A stretch of DNA of 64,000 nt from Streptomyces sp. NRRL S-31 (GTDB lineage Bacteria > Actinomycetota > Actinomycetes > Streptomycetales > Streptomycetaceae): positions 15,055-79,054 of the forward strand of contig NZ_JOCB01000025.1 in the NCBI RefSeq assembly GCF_000718775.1, given 5' to 3'. Below are positions 52,878-61,301 of this stretch, piece after piece. Every line of letters begins with the position of its first letter. The stretch's first letter is position 1. The notes beneath the pieces are model-generated. The model was not told where the DNA came from, did not search any database, and was given only the letters and a program-made list of their open reading frames with translations. A program made the position numbers and the translations under genes.

Positions 52878-55786
52878 CTGCTTGCCTCCTCGGCTGTGCC
52901 CCCCGTGTTTTCCTCGGCGTGTGCGTAGCTCGCCGGCCGCCGGTGGCCGGCCGTCTGTTCGGCGATCTCCGCTTCGACGTCGCGGTAGCCGGCCTCGGCA
53001 CCGCGGCGGAAGCCGCCGAGCCTGCGGCGCAGGGCCTCGGCGTCGACGCCGGTACCGCGCTGGCGGGGTGGGGCGGTGGGTGCGGTGATCCTGGGTGTGC
53101 GCTTGGGCAGACCCTTGCTGGTCAGCTGTTCCTCGGGCTCGGGCTGCGACCCGGTCTCGGCCGCGCGGGTCCCCGACGGTGCCTCGGCGGGCGCGTCCGC
53201 CGGGGCTCCGTCCCCGGCGTCCGCCTTCCGGTCCGCGTCGGCCGTGCGGGTCCCGCCCCCGGGTGCGGGCGCCGCCTGCGGGGCGTCCGTGCCGTGGGCG
53301 GGCGCCGGGTGGTCCGCCGGGACCTCCGGCAGCAGCAGCTCCATCGTCGTCTCGGCGTAGGTCTCCGCCGGGGCCTTCGGACGGGTCTCGGTGTCCCGGG
53401 CGGGCCGGTCCGCGTGCTCGTGGGCGTCGGAGGCGTCCCGTGCGGCCGGTTCGGCGGGCGCGGGCTCCTGCGGTGCCGTCCCGGCGGGGGTCTGCGCGGT
53501 GTCCGGCGTCCCGGCCGGGGCCGGATCGCCGGCGGCCGCCCGTACGGCCTGTTCCGCCAGGGCGACCAGGGGGTCCTGGTGCTTGGAGCGGCCCGTGAGG
53601 ACGTTGGAGTTGGCCTCGGCGTCGGCGCCGGGCAGGGTGAAGGTGCCCGTGGCGCCGGGGGGCGTGGCCTGCGGCGGGAGCGTGGCCGACGGGCCCTCGG
53701 CGAGCAGCTGGGCCGGCAGGACCACGACCGCGGCGACGCCGCCCTGCTTCTGCTCGCGCAGCTGGACGCGGACGCCGTGGCGGTGGGCGAGGCGCGCGAC
53801 GACGTACAGGCCGAGGCCGAGGCCGTCGTCGCCCTCCTGGCCGTACAGCGCGTCGGGGTCGAACTCGGCGAGGCGGGCGTTGAGCCGGTCCAGGCGCTCC
53901 TCCGCCACGCCGATGCCCTCGTCCTGGACGGAGAGCATGACCTCGCCGGACTCCAGGAGCCAGCCGGAGACCTCCACCGGCTGCTCCGGCGGCGAGAACG
54001 ACGTGGCGTTCTCCATGAGTTCGGCCAGCAGGTGGGAGAGGTCGTCGGCGGCGAAGCCGGCCACGTGCGCGTGCGGCGGCAGGGCCGCGATGCGGACGCG
54101 CTCGTAGCGTTCGATCTCGCTGACCGCCGCGCGGACCACGTCGACCAGCGGCACCGGGCCGGGGTGCTGCTGGACGTGCTCGGTGCCGGCGAGGACCAGC
54201 AGGTTCTCGCTGTGCCGGCGCATGACCGTGGCGAAGTGGTCCAGCTTGAAGAGCGTGGCGAGGCGCTCGGGGTCCTGTTCGCGGTCCTCCAGCCCCTCGA
54301 TGACCGCCAGCTGGCGCTCGACCAGGCCCAGGGTGCGCAGGGCCAGGTTGACGAAGGTGGAGCCGATGCTGGTGCGCAGCCGCTCCAGCTGGGCGGCGGA
54401 GTCGGCGAGTTCGGCGCGGAGTTCCTCACGGGCGTCGGCCATCTTCTGGCGCTGGCCGACGAGGTGCTTGCGGTCGGTCTCCAGGGTGGCCACGCGCTCG
54501 TGCAGGGCCGCGGCGTGCGCGTGCAGGGCGTTGACCGAGCGGACCACCTGGGCGAACTCGTCGTTGCGGCCGGTGAAGGCGATCGGTTCCTGGGTCGCCG
54601 GGTCCTCCGCCTCGGCGAGCCGGGCCGAGCCGCGGCGCAGCACCGACAGGGGGCGGGTCAGGGTGCGGGCCATGGCGGCGGCGACGCCGATCGCGACCAG
54701 CAGCAGCGCGCCGAGGACGGCGACCCGGATCTCCAGGGCGGTGACGTCGTCGTCCCGGAGTCCGGCCAGCTCCTTGGTGCGGTGGTCGTAGAGGGCCGAC
54801 TCGGCGCCGCGCATCAGGTCGACGCGTGCGGACAGGGCCGCGTCGAGCTTCTTGGTGCTGGTGGTCAGCTGGCTGTCGGCGAGGGTGGGCTGACCGGTGA
54901 GGGCGGCCAGGTACTTCTCGGCCGAGTTGACCTCGGGGCCGGTGACCGTGGAGTCGTAGGAGTCCACGGCCTTCCCGGGCGCGGTCTCGCGGAAGTCGGC
55001 GAGGGCCGCGTCGGCGCGCAGCCGGGCCTGCTGGGCGGCGGCGGTGAGCGCGTCGCGCTGTTCGCGGTCCGCGTCGGTGCTGGTGGCGGTGGTGGTGGGC
55101 AGGCCGGTGGTGGGGTCGATCACCGTCTGGGTACGGGACGGGACGTTCAGCGCGGCCAGCAGCAGGCCGCGGGCGGCGGCGGACTGCTGGACGGCGGAGT
55201 CCAGTTCGGCCAGGGCGTGGGCGCCGGATCCGGCCCGCGGGGGCGTCCGCTCGGCCAGCTGCTCGGCGAGCCGGTGCAGCCGGGTGATGGTCGCCGAGTA
55301 GGCCTGGTGCGTCTGGAGGGCCGTGGCCCGGCCGGTGAGGGCGGCCCGGCGGACGGTGTCGAGGGCGTCGAGGGCGGAGCGCAGGCTCGCCGGGGTGCCG
55401 GTGTCGGAGCGCAGTTCCGCGGCCTGCCGGTCCACTCGGGCGCTGCGGTCCTCGGAGGGCGCCTCGGACCGGGGGCGGCCGGCCGCGACGTAGGAGGTGA
55501 CCTCGTCGCGTTCGTCGGCGAGGGAGTGCGCGAGGGTGAGCGCGTCCTGGGTGCGCGCGGCGAGCGTCACCAGTTCCTGGGAGTCGTTGACGTCCGCGGA
55601 GGCGGTGAGCAGCGCGGGCGCGCCGGCGCCGGCGACGGCGGCGGCCACCACGGCGACGGCGGTGATCAGCCGGGTGCGCACATGCGTGGGGCGGCCGGTG
55701 CCCACGGGGGTCTGGGGGGCGGTCCCCTCGGGGGCCGTCTGACTGCCTGTGCGCCGAGGCCGCTTCTTCTGCACCGGTGCTCGCAT
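52874..55786 (-). CDS. cvnA: Conservon sensor kinase-like protein (CvnA)
   Basis: The 970-residue membrane protein has two transmembrane helices (about 40-60 and 352-372) bracketing a helical extracytoplasmic nitrate-sensor-like region (TQDALTLAHSLADERDEVTS), a HAMP segment (LTRPLSVLRRGSARLAEAED), a helical dimerisation region without a classic HisKA His box (FVNLALRTLGLVERQLAVIE), and a HATPase with LLAELMENATSFSPP and DDGLGLGLYVVARLA. About 290 C-terminal residues are Pro/Ala/Thr-rich low complexity, ending in RRLGGFRRGAEAGYRDVEAE. This is the usual CvnA architecture. Confidence 0.93.
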   Translation of the reverse strand: MRAPVQKKRPRRTGSQTAPEGTAPQTPVGTGRPTHVRTRLITAVAVVAAAVAGAGAPALLTASADVNDSQELVTLAARTQDALTLAHSLADERDEVTSYVAAGRPRSEAPSEDRSARVDRQAAELRSDTGTPASLRSALDALDTVRRAALTGRATALQTHQAYSATITRLHRLAEQLAERTPPRAGSGAHALAELDSAVQQSAAARGLLLAALNVPSRTQTVIDPTTGLPTTTATSTDADREQRDALTAAAQQARLRADAALADFRETAPGKAVDSYDSTVTGPEVNSAEKYLAALTGQPTLADSQLTTSTKKLDAALSARVDLMRGAESALYDHRTKELAGLRDDDVTALEIRVAVLGALLLVAIGVAAAMARTLTRPLSVLRRGSARLAEAEDPATQEPIAFTGRNDEFAQVVRSVNALHAHAAALHERVATLETDRKHLVGQRQKMADAREELRAELADSAAQLERLRTSIGSTFVNLALRTLGLVERQLAVIEGLEDREQDPERLATLFKLDHFATVMRRHSENLLVLAGTEHVQQHPGPVPLVDVVRAAVSEIERYERVRIAALPPHAHVAGFAADDLSHLLAELMENATSFSPPEQPVEVSGWLLESGEVMLSVQDEGIGVAEERLDRLNARLAEFDPDALYGQEGDDGLGLGLYVVARLAHRHGVRVQLREQKQGGVAAVVVLPAQLLAEGPSATLPPQATPPGATGTFTLPGADAEANSNVLTGRSKHQDPLVALAEQAVRAAAGDPAPAGTPDTAQTPAGTAPQEPAPAEPAARDASDAHEHADRPARDTETRPKAPAETYAETTMELLLPEVPADHPAPAHGTDAPQAAPAPGGGTRTADADRKADAGDGAPADAPAEAPSGTRAAETGSQPEPEEQLTSKGLPKRTPRITAPTAPPRQRGTGVDAEALRRRLGGFRRGAEAGYRDVEAEIAEQTAGHRRPASYAHAEENTGGTAEEASS

Positions 55787-56157
55787 TCCTGAAATCGTCT
55801 ACCCAGGGCCCGGGTGGCACCCCGTCAGTTCGGTGCCAAGTGGTGCGTACACCCGGTTCGTACGGTTCCCGACCCTCCCAGCGCCGGTGGGCAGTGGTCG
55901 CGCATCACCTGACCCGCCACCCGAAGGAGTGAACATCGGAGGGGAGTTGACGGGCAAATTCCTCCGGCGTGTGCCGGGGCCGCCCGCGGCAGGCCGGTTG
56001 GACGCGCGCGGCTGGCTTTGGCAGTATTCGCCACCACGTCTTCCCGGAGTACATCATTCCCACCCGAATCGGGCGGCTGACCTGCGCGGTCGTGAGATTG
56101 TGCCGGTACTTGCCAGCCTTTTGCGCGCCATGTGAAGGGCTCGTGCAGACTGGCCGG
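55787..56157. promoter_or_regulatory. Divergent promoter region, cvn operon / PP2C-like gene
   Basis: About 370 bp without a gene, with less GC-rich stretches around 56020-56110. It must hold the cvnA promoter (minus) and the PP2C-like promoter (plus). The latter is probably CAGACT at 56146-56151, exactly 6 nt before ATG 56158. A repeated GTRCGTAC/TTCGTACGG pair near 55845-55866 may be a regulatory site. Confidence 0.5.
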
Positions 56158-56946
56158 ATGCGCACTGATCTCGTTTCGGAACCCGGTGACGCGACCCGCT
56201 CCAACGAGGACTTCGCCGGTGTCGGGCTACCCGCCTCCGGACAGGGGGGTTGCGTGGTCGTCCTGGACGGCGTGACCCCGCCCGACGGCGGGACGGGCTG
56301 TCTGCATTCCGTCCCCTGGTTCACCGCGCGGCTGGGCGGCGCTCTGACCGAACTGACCGTTTCCGCACGAGATCTGACGCTGCCGGAGATCCTCGCGCGG
56401 GCGATTCGCCGCACCGCCGACGCCCACACGGGCACCTGTGACCTTTCTCACCCACGGACGCCTCAGGCAACCGTGGCCCTCGCCCGCTGGTCCGCGGTGG
56501 CCGTGGAGTACCTGGTGCTGTGCGACTCCGCGCTGCTGCTCCGCGGGCCGGACGGGGCCGTCACCCCGGTGCTGGACGACCGGCTCGCCCGGCTCCCCCG
56601 CTCCGCGCTCGCCACCGCCGCCCTCGTCGACGCGAACCTGCGCAACAAGGAGGGCGGCTTCTTCACGGCCGCCGCCGACCCCGCCGTGGCGGCCCGGGCG
56701 GTCACCGGCACCCTGCCCCGGCACGAGGTCCGGGCGCTGGCCGCGCTGACGGACGGCGCGACCCGCTGGACGGAGACGTTCCGCGAGGGCGACTGGACGG
56801 CCCTGTTCGACCTGGTCGCGAAGGAGGGCGCCGGCCCGTTGGTCGAGCGGGTGCGGGAGCTGGAGTCGGCGGACCGGCGGGAGCGGGCGTTCCTGGGGCG
56901 GGCGAAGACGCACGACGACGCGACGGTGGTGTACGTGGAGCTGTGA
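56158..56946 (+). CDS. PP2C-like phosphatase domain protein
   Basis: The 262-residue protein has the N-terminal PP2C-like elements EPGDATRSNEDFAGV (Glu/Asp metal site) and GGCVVVLDGVTPPDGG (VxDG), a middle YLVLCDSALLLRGPDGAVTP, and the C-terminal KTHDDATVVYVEL (DDxT/V). These match divergent PP2C (PP2C_2) proteins. Leaderless start likely (CAGACT 6 nt before ATG). A kinase partner is not adjacent. Signalling protein phosphatase is the likely activity. Confidence 0.78.
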   Translation: MRTDLVSEPGDATRSNEDFAGVGLPASGQGGCVVVLDGVTPPDGGTGCLHSVPWFTARLGGALTELTVSARDLTLPEILARAIRRTADAHTGTCDLSHPRTPQATVALARWSAVAVEYLVLCDSALLLRGPDGAVTPVLDDRLARLPRSALATAALVDANLRNKEGGFFTAAADPAVAARAVTGTLPRHEVRALAALTDGATRWTETFREGDWTALFDLVAKEGAGPLVERVRELESADRRERAFLGRAKTHDDATVVYVEL

Positions 56947-56950
56947 GGGG

Positions 56951-57442
56951 CTACTTCGCCATGACGCCGTTCAGCTCGTGCAGCAGCCGGGCCAGTTCGG
57001 CGACCTCGCGGCGGTCCCAGTGGGCGAGCTGGCGCACGTAGCGGCCGCGGCGCGCCTCGCGGACGGTGCCCACCCGGCGGCTACCCTCCTCGGTGAGGGT
57101 GACCAGCCAGGCGCGGCCGTCGGCCGGGTCGGGTTCCCGGGCGATCAGGCCCAGCTCCTCCAGGGCGCGCAGCTGGCGGGACATGGTGGCCTTGCCGACC
57201 CCGATGTAGGCGGCGAGTTCCGTGGCGCGCTGCCCGCCCTGTTCGTCCAGCCGGATGAGCAGGCCGTACGCGGAGGACTCCAGGTCGGGGTGGACTTCCC
57301 GGGCCATCTCGCCCTGGTTGGACCGGGCGCGCCGGAGCAGCACGGTCAACTCGCGCTCCAGTGCCAGGAATTCCTGGTCTGCACCACTGGGCGTCACCTG
57401 GCCGGAGACGCGATGCGCGCCTCCGTTTCCGTCCTCGTGCAC
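56951..57442 (-). CDS. MarR-family transcriptional regulator
   Basis: The 163-residue protein starts at GTG 57442 (MHEDGNGGAHRVSGQ) with AGGGG 8 nt upstream. The winged helix is at about 65-130: SSAYGLLIRLDEQGGQRATE, LAAYIGVGKATMSRQLRALE, GLIAREPDPADGRAWLVTLT. Its stop is 4 bp from the convergent PP2C-like stop. A TTGACA hexamer at 57482-57487 on the minus strand may be its -35. It is divergent from the GH25 gene. Confidence 0.9.
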   Translation of the reverse strand: MHEDGNGGAHRVSGQVTPSGADQEFLALERELTVLLRRARSNQGEMAREVHPDLESSAYGLLIRLDEQGGQRATELAAYIGVGKATMSRQLRALEELGLIAREPDPADGRAWLVTLTEEGSRRVGTVREARRGRYVRQLAHWDRREVAELARLLHELNGVMAK

Positions 57443-57711
57443 GTCAGCACCCCTGATCGGTTTCTCAGTCCTGAAAGTTTCTGTCAAACGTCGTCATTGC
57501 CGCAGCTCCGTAAGTATTTCGCAGGCGTAGACCAACGGCGTCGTCCGGACCCCCTTCCACGCCGTCATCTACGTGCGTAGCTTCTTTACCACGCCCTTAA
57601 TGGCATGCCCACGCCATTGACCGGTGACCGGCGCCACCCGCCCTGCGGGGACGGGTGACCGGCGCCACCCACCCCCACAGCTCCCCCCACCCCACTCCCC
57701 GGAGGCACGTC

Positions 57712-58545
57712 ATGACCGTGCTCAGACCCGGTTCCACCCGCTCGCCGCGTCCGCGCCCCCTCGCCGTCCTCGTCACGGCCCTGCTCGCGACGGTCTCCCT
57801 CGCGCTCCCCCTCGCCTCCGCCCACGCCGCGGCCACGCCCGGCCGCGGCTCCGCGTACCTGGGCATGGGCGTCCTCGCCCACGACGGCCGGGACGGCACC
57901 CCCGCCACGGGCGACGTCACCCAGACCGAGGGCGTGGACGTCTCCGCCTACCAGGGCAACGTCGCCTGGTCCACCCTGTGGGGCAGCGGGGTGCGCTGGG
58001 CGTACACCAAGGCCACGGAGGGCACGTACTACACGAACCCGTACTTCGCCCAGCAGTACAACGGCTCCTACAACGTGGGCATGATCCGCGGCTCGTACCA
58101 CTTCGCCACCCCGGACACCACCAGCGGCGCCACCCAGGCCAACTACTTCGTCGACCACGGCGGCGGCTGGTCGAAGGACGGCAAGACCCTGCCCGGCACC
58201 CTCGACATCGAGTGGAACCCGTACGGCGCCGCCTGCTACGGCAAGACCGCCGGCCAGATGGTCAGCTGGATCGCCGACTTCATCAACACCTACAAGGCCC
58301 GCACCAGCCGGTACCCCGTCATCTACACGGCCACCAGCTGGTGGAGCCAGTGCACCGGCGACTACGGCGGCTTCGCGGTGAACAACCCGCTGTGGATCGC
58401 CCGCTACGCCTCCGACCCGGGGACGCTGCCTGCCGGGTGGTCGTTCCAGACGATGTGGCAGTACACCTCCTCCGGGCCGACGGTCGGGGACCACGACAAG
58501 TTCAACGGCGCCCTGGACCGGGTGCAGGCCCTGGCCAACGGCTAG
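57712..58545 (+). CDS. Secreted GH25 muramidase (lysozyme)
   Basis: Beta-1,4-N-acetylmuramidase of the GH25 family, similar in plan to the Streptomyces globisporus/coelicolor cellosyl enzymes. The 277-residue protein has a signal peptide to about residue 40 (LALPLASAHAA) and the catalytic domain with Asp76 (EGVDVSAYQG), Asp165 and Glu167 (PGTLDIEWNP) and WQYTSSG near the end. ATG 57712 with GGAGG and 6-nt spacer. No wall-binding repeat is present. Exported; would cut peptidoglycan of self or competitors. Confidence 0.93.
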   Translation: MTVLRPGSTRSPRPRPLAVLVTALLATVSLALPLASAHAAATPGRGSAYLGMGVLAHDGRDGTPATGDVTQTEGVDVSAYQGNVAWSTLWGSGVRWAYTKATEGTYYTNPYFAQQYNGSYNVGMIRGSYHFATPDTTSGATQANYFVDHGGGWSKDGKTLPGTLDIEWNPYGAACYGKTAGQMVSWIADFINTYKARTSRYPVIYTATSWWSQCTGDYGGFAVNNPLWIARYASDPGTLPAGWSFQTMWQYTSSGPTVGDHDKFNGALDRVQALANG

Positions 58546-58583
58546 GCCCCGTCGTCCCGCCGCGGGCGGTGTCGGCCGGGGGC

Positions 58584-58617
58584 GGCCGAGGGGGTGGGTC
58601 GCCCCCCCCCCTCGGCC
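58584..58617 (+). terminator. Terminator after the muramidase gene
   Basis: An 11-bp inverted repeat (GGCCGAGGGGG at 58584-58594, complementary CCCCCTCGGCC ending at 58617) with a loop of about 12 nt that includes a run of ten C (58602-58611). It lies 39 bp past the stop. Confidence 0.8.
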
Positions 58618-58714
58618 CGGGACCCTTCCCCGGACGGCCCTGCGTTGGTGCTCCGCGTCGCCCGGGATCATGCTGGTCAGGAGAGCCTGCCGAGCAAGGG
58701 CGAGATGAGCGGCG

Positions 58715-61072
58715 ATGGAGCGACAGTCGACGTACACGGCCACGGCCACCATCGATGAGCACGGCATCCTGACCGGCTGGAGCGACGGCGCGCGGCGGCT
58801 GCTCGGCTACGACTCCTCGGCGGTGGTCGGCCGTCCCGCCTCGACGCTGCTCGCCGGCGACGCCACGGCTGCCCGCCGGGCGCTCGCCGGCCGCGACCGC
58901 TGGAACGGCACCGTCCCGCTGCGCCACCAGGACGGCCGGCGGCTGGAACGGGGGGTGCTCGCCCACCGCCGGACCTCCGGCTCCGGGGCCGGCGACTGGC
59001 TGGTGGTGAGCGCCGTGACGGCCCGGGCGCAGCCGCCCCGGGGCGAGCCCCTGGAGGAGTGGACATTCCTCCAGTCCCCCTTTCCGCTGGCCATCTTCGA
59101 CGCGGACCTGCGCCTGGTGCGGGCCAACCGGCGGCTGGAACACGCCCTCGCCCTGCCGGAGGCGGCGATGCGGGGGCTGTGCCTCGCCCACATCGTGCCC
59201 GGCGCCCAGGGCGAGGAGGCCGACCGGTCGATGCGGCGGGCGCTGGAGTCCGGCCGGACGCAGGAGACGGGCGACCGCCTCGGCCCGGACCTCGGCCGGC
59301 CCACCGTCCTCACCCCGCTGAAGGACGCCGACGGCCGGGTGCGGGCCGTCTGCCTGTCCGTGCAGCCGCCACCGGACTCCGTCCTCGCCCGGCGCCCGGC
59401 CGACGAGACCGGCCCGCCCGGCGCCACGGCGGCCGACCAGGCCCGCGCCGCCCAGGAACTCGGCGAGGTCACGGTCCCCCGGCTGGCCGACGTCATGGCG
59501 GTCGACCTGCTGGACTCCCCGCAGTCCGGCACGGAGGGCGGCGGACGGACACCGGACCCGGTCGTCCTGCGCCGCGCCGCCCTGCGCCCGGTCCCGGACG
59601 GCGACGGGCCCGCCCGGGGCGCCGGGGTCGGCGAGGCGGTCGTCTGCCCGGCCGAGTCGCCGGCCGCCCGGTGTCTGGCGGTGTCCCGCCCCCTGCTGTA
59701 CGACACGGCGGAACCGGCCGTCGCCGAGTGGGCGGCGCTGGACCCGTACGCCGGGTGGCTGCGCGCGTCCGGGACCCGGTCCCTGCTGGTGGTGCCGCTG
59801 CTCGCCGAGGGCGGCACGCTCGGTGTGGCCCTGTTCGGCCGCAGCCCCGGCCGGCCGCCGTTCGGGCCGGAGGACCTGCGGCTCGCCGAGGAGTTCGCCG
59901 CCAAGGCCGCCGCCGGCATCGAGCGGGCCCGCGGCCACGCCCGGACCCGCACCACCGCCATGGCGCTCCAGCGCAGCCTGCTCCCGCAGACGCTGCCCGA
60001 GCAGGCGGCCCTGGAGATCGCCGCCCGCTATCTGCCGTCCGCGAGCCGGGCCGGGGTGGGCGGCGACTGGTTCGACGTGATCCCGCTGTCCGGGGCGCGG
60101 GTGGCGCTGGTCGTCGGCGACGTGGTGGGGCACGGCATCCGCGCCTCCGCCACCATGGGCCGGCTGCGCACGGCGGTGCGCACCCTGGCCGACGTGGACC
60201 TGCCGGCCGACGAACTGCTCACCCACCTGGACGACCTGGTGCTGCGACTGGCCGCCGACGAGGGCAGCGCGGACCCGGCCGCGGAGACGACCGGCGGCAT
60301 CGGCACCACCTGTCTGTACGCCGTCTACGACCCGGTCTCGCGCCGGTGCACCGCGGCCCGGGCCGGGCACCCGCCGCCCGCCCTGGTGACCCCGGACGGC
60401 ACCGTCCGCTTCCTCGACGTGCCCGCGGGGCCGCCGCTGGGACTGGGCGGGCTGCCGTTCGAGGCGGTGGATACGGCCCTGCCCGAGGGCAGTCTGCTCG
60501 CGCTCTACACGGACGGACTGCTGGAGGCCCGCGACCACGACATCGACGAGGCCCTGGCCACGATGTTCGCCGCGCTCGCCGGCCCCGCAAAGTCGCTGGA
60601 GGCGGTGTGCGACCGGGTCCTGACGGAGCTGCTCGGACACCGCCCCGACGACGACATCGCCCTGCTGCTGGCACGGACCCGGGTGCTGCACGAGGACCGG
60701 GTGGCGCACTGGGAGCTGGACAAGGAACCGACCGTCGTCTCCCGCGCCCGCCGGTACGTCGACGAGCAGTTGTCCGCCTGGGGGCTGGACGAGGCCGCGT
60801 TCACCACCGAGCTGATGGTCAGCGAGCTGGTCACCAACGCCATCCGGTACGGCCGCCCGCCGATCCGGCTGCGGCTGATCCACCACGACGCGACCCTGAT
60901 CTGCGAGATCTACGACGCCAGCGGCAGCACCCCGCACATGCGCCGGGCCCGGATCTTCGACGAGGGCGGCCGGGGCCTGCTGCTGGTCGCGCAGCTCGCC
61001 GAGCGCTGGGGCACCCGGCACGAGCGGATCGGCAAGACGGTGTGGGCGGAGCAGTCGCTGACCGCGCTCTGA
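58715..61072 (+). CDS. PAS-PAS-GAF-SpoIIE phosphatase-HATPase regulator (RsbU/anti-sigma type)
   Basis: The 785-residue cytoplasmic protein combines PAS (about 8-95 and 115-210), a GAF domain (about 240-400, ending GVALFGRSPGRPPFGPEDLR), a PP2C/SpoIIE phosphatase (about 410-640: VGGDWFDVIPLSGARVALVV, GDVVGHGIRASATMGRLR, ALYTDGLLEARD, RPDDDIALLLA) and a C-terminal HATPase_c_2 anti-sigma kinase domain (ELMVSELVTNAIRYGRPPI, DEGGRGLLLVAQLAERWGTR). Such proteins both phosphorylate and dephosphorylate anti-sigma antagonists. No sigma or STAS gene is adjacent, so partners are elsewhere. ATG 58715 has a weak ribosome site. Confidence 0.92.
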   Translation: MERQSTYTATATIDEHGILTGWSDGARRLLGYDSSAVVGRPASTLLAGDATAARRALAGRDRWNGTVPLRHQDGRRLERGVLAHRRTSGSGAGDWLVVSAVTARAQPPRGEPLEEWTFLQSPFPLAIFDADLRLVRANRRLEHALALPEAAMRGLCLAHIVPGAQGEEADRSMRRALESGRTQETGDRLGPDLGRPTVLTPLKDADGRVRAVCLSVQPPPDSVLARRPADETGPPGATAADQARAAQELGEVTVPRLADVMAVDLLDSPQSGTEGGGRTPDPVVLRRAALRPVPDGDGPARGAGVGEAVVCPAESPAARCLAVSRPLLYDTAEPAVAEWAALDPYAGWLRASGTRSLLVVPLLAEGGTLGVALFGRSPGRPPFGPEDLRLAEEFAAKAAAGIERARGHARTRTTAMALQRSLLPQTLPEQAALEIAARYLPSASRAGVGGDWFDVIPLSGARVALVVGDVVGHGIRASATMGRLRTAVRTLADVDLPADELLTHLDDLVLRLAADEGSADPAAETTGGIGTTCLYAVYDPVSRRCTAARAGHPPPALVTPDGTVRFLDVPAGPPLGLGGLPFEAVDTALPEGSLLALYTDGLLEARDHDIDEALATMFAALAGPAKSLEAVCDRVLTELLGHRPDDDIALLLARTRVLHEDRVAHWELDKEPTVVSRARRYVDEQLSAWGLDEAAFTTELMVSELVTNAIRYGRPPIRLRLIHHDATLICEIYDASGSTPHMRRARIFDEGGRGLLLVAQLAERWGTRHERIGKTVWAEQSLTAL

Positions 61073-61103
61073 CCCCGGCCCCGTCCGCCCCCGGGCCGGC
61101 CGC

Positions 61104-61267
61104 CGCACGACGGAAGCCCGGGTCGGCCGTCACACGACGGAGACCCGGGCCGGCCACCGCACGGCAGAGACCCGGGCCGGCCACCGCACGACGGAGACCC
61201 AGGCCGGCCGTCACACGGCAGAGACCCGGGCAGGCCGTCACACGGCGAAGGCCCGGGCCTCCCTCAC
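61104..61267. repeat. Six-copy 27-bp tandem array between convergent genes
   Basis: Units of exactly 27 bp start at 61104 (61104-61130, 61131-61157, 61158-61184 and on to about 61265). Each has the form CRCACGACGGAGACCCGGGC followed by CGGCCGY or similar. The last two are diverged and a half-unit follows. Units contain internal CCCGGGC and CGGCCG palindromes that could form hairpins and may act as a shared terminator for the convergent regulator and lon genes. Confidence 0.88.
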
Positions 61268-61301
61268 GGAACCCGGGCCTCCGCCTACCCCATGACGTCC
61301 G

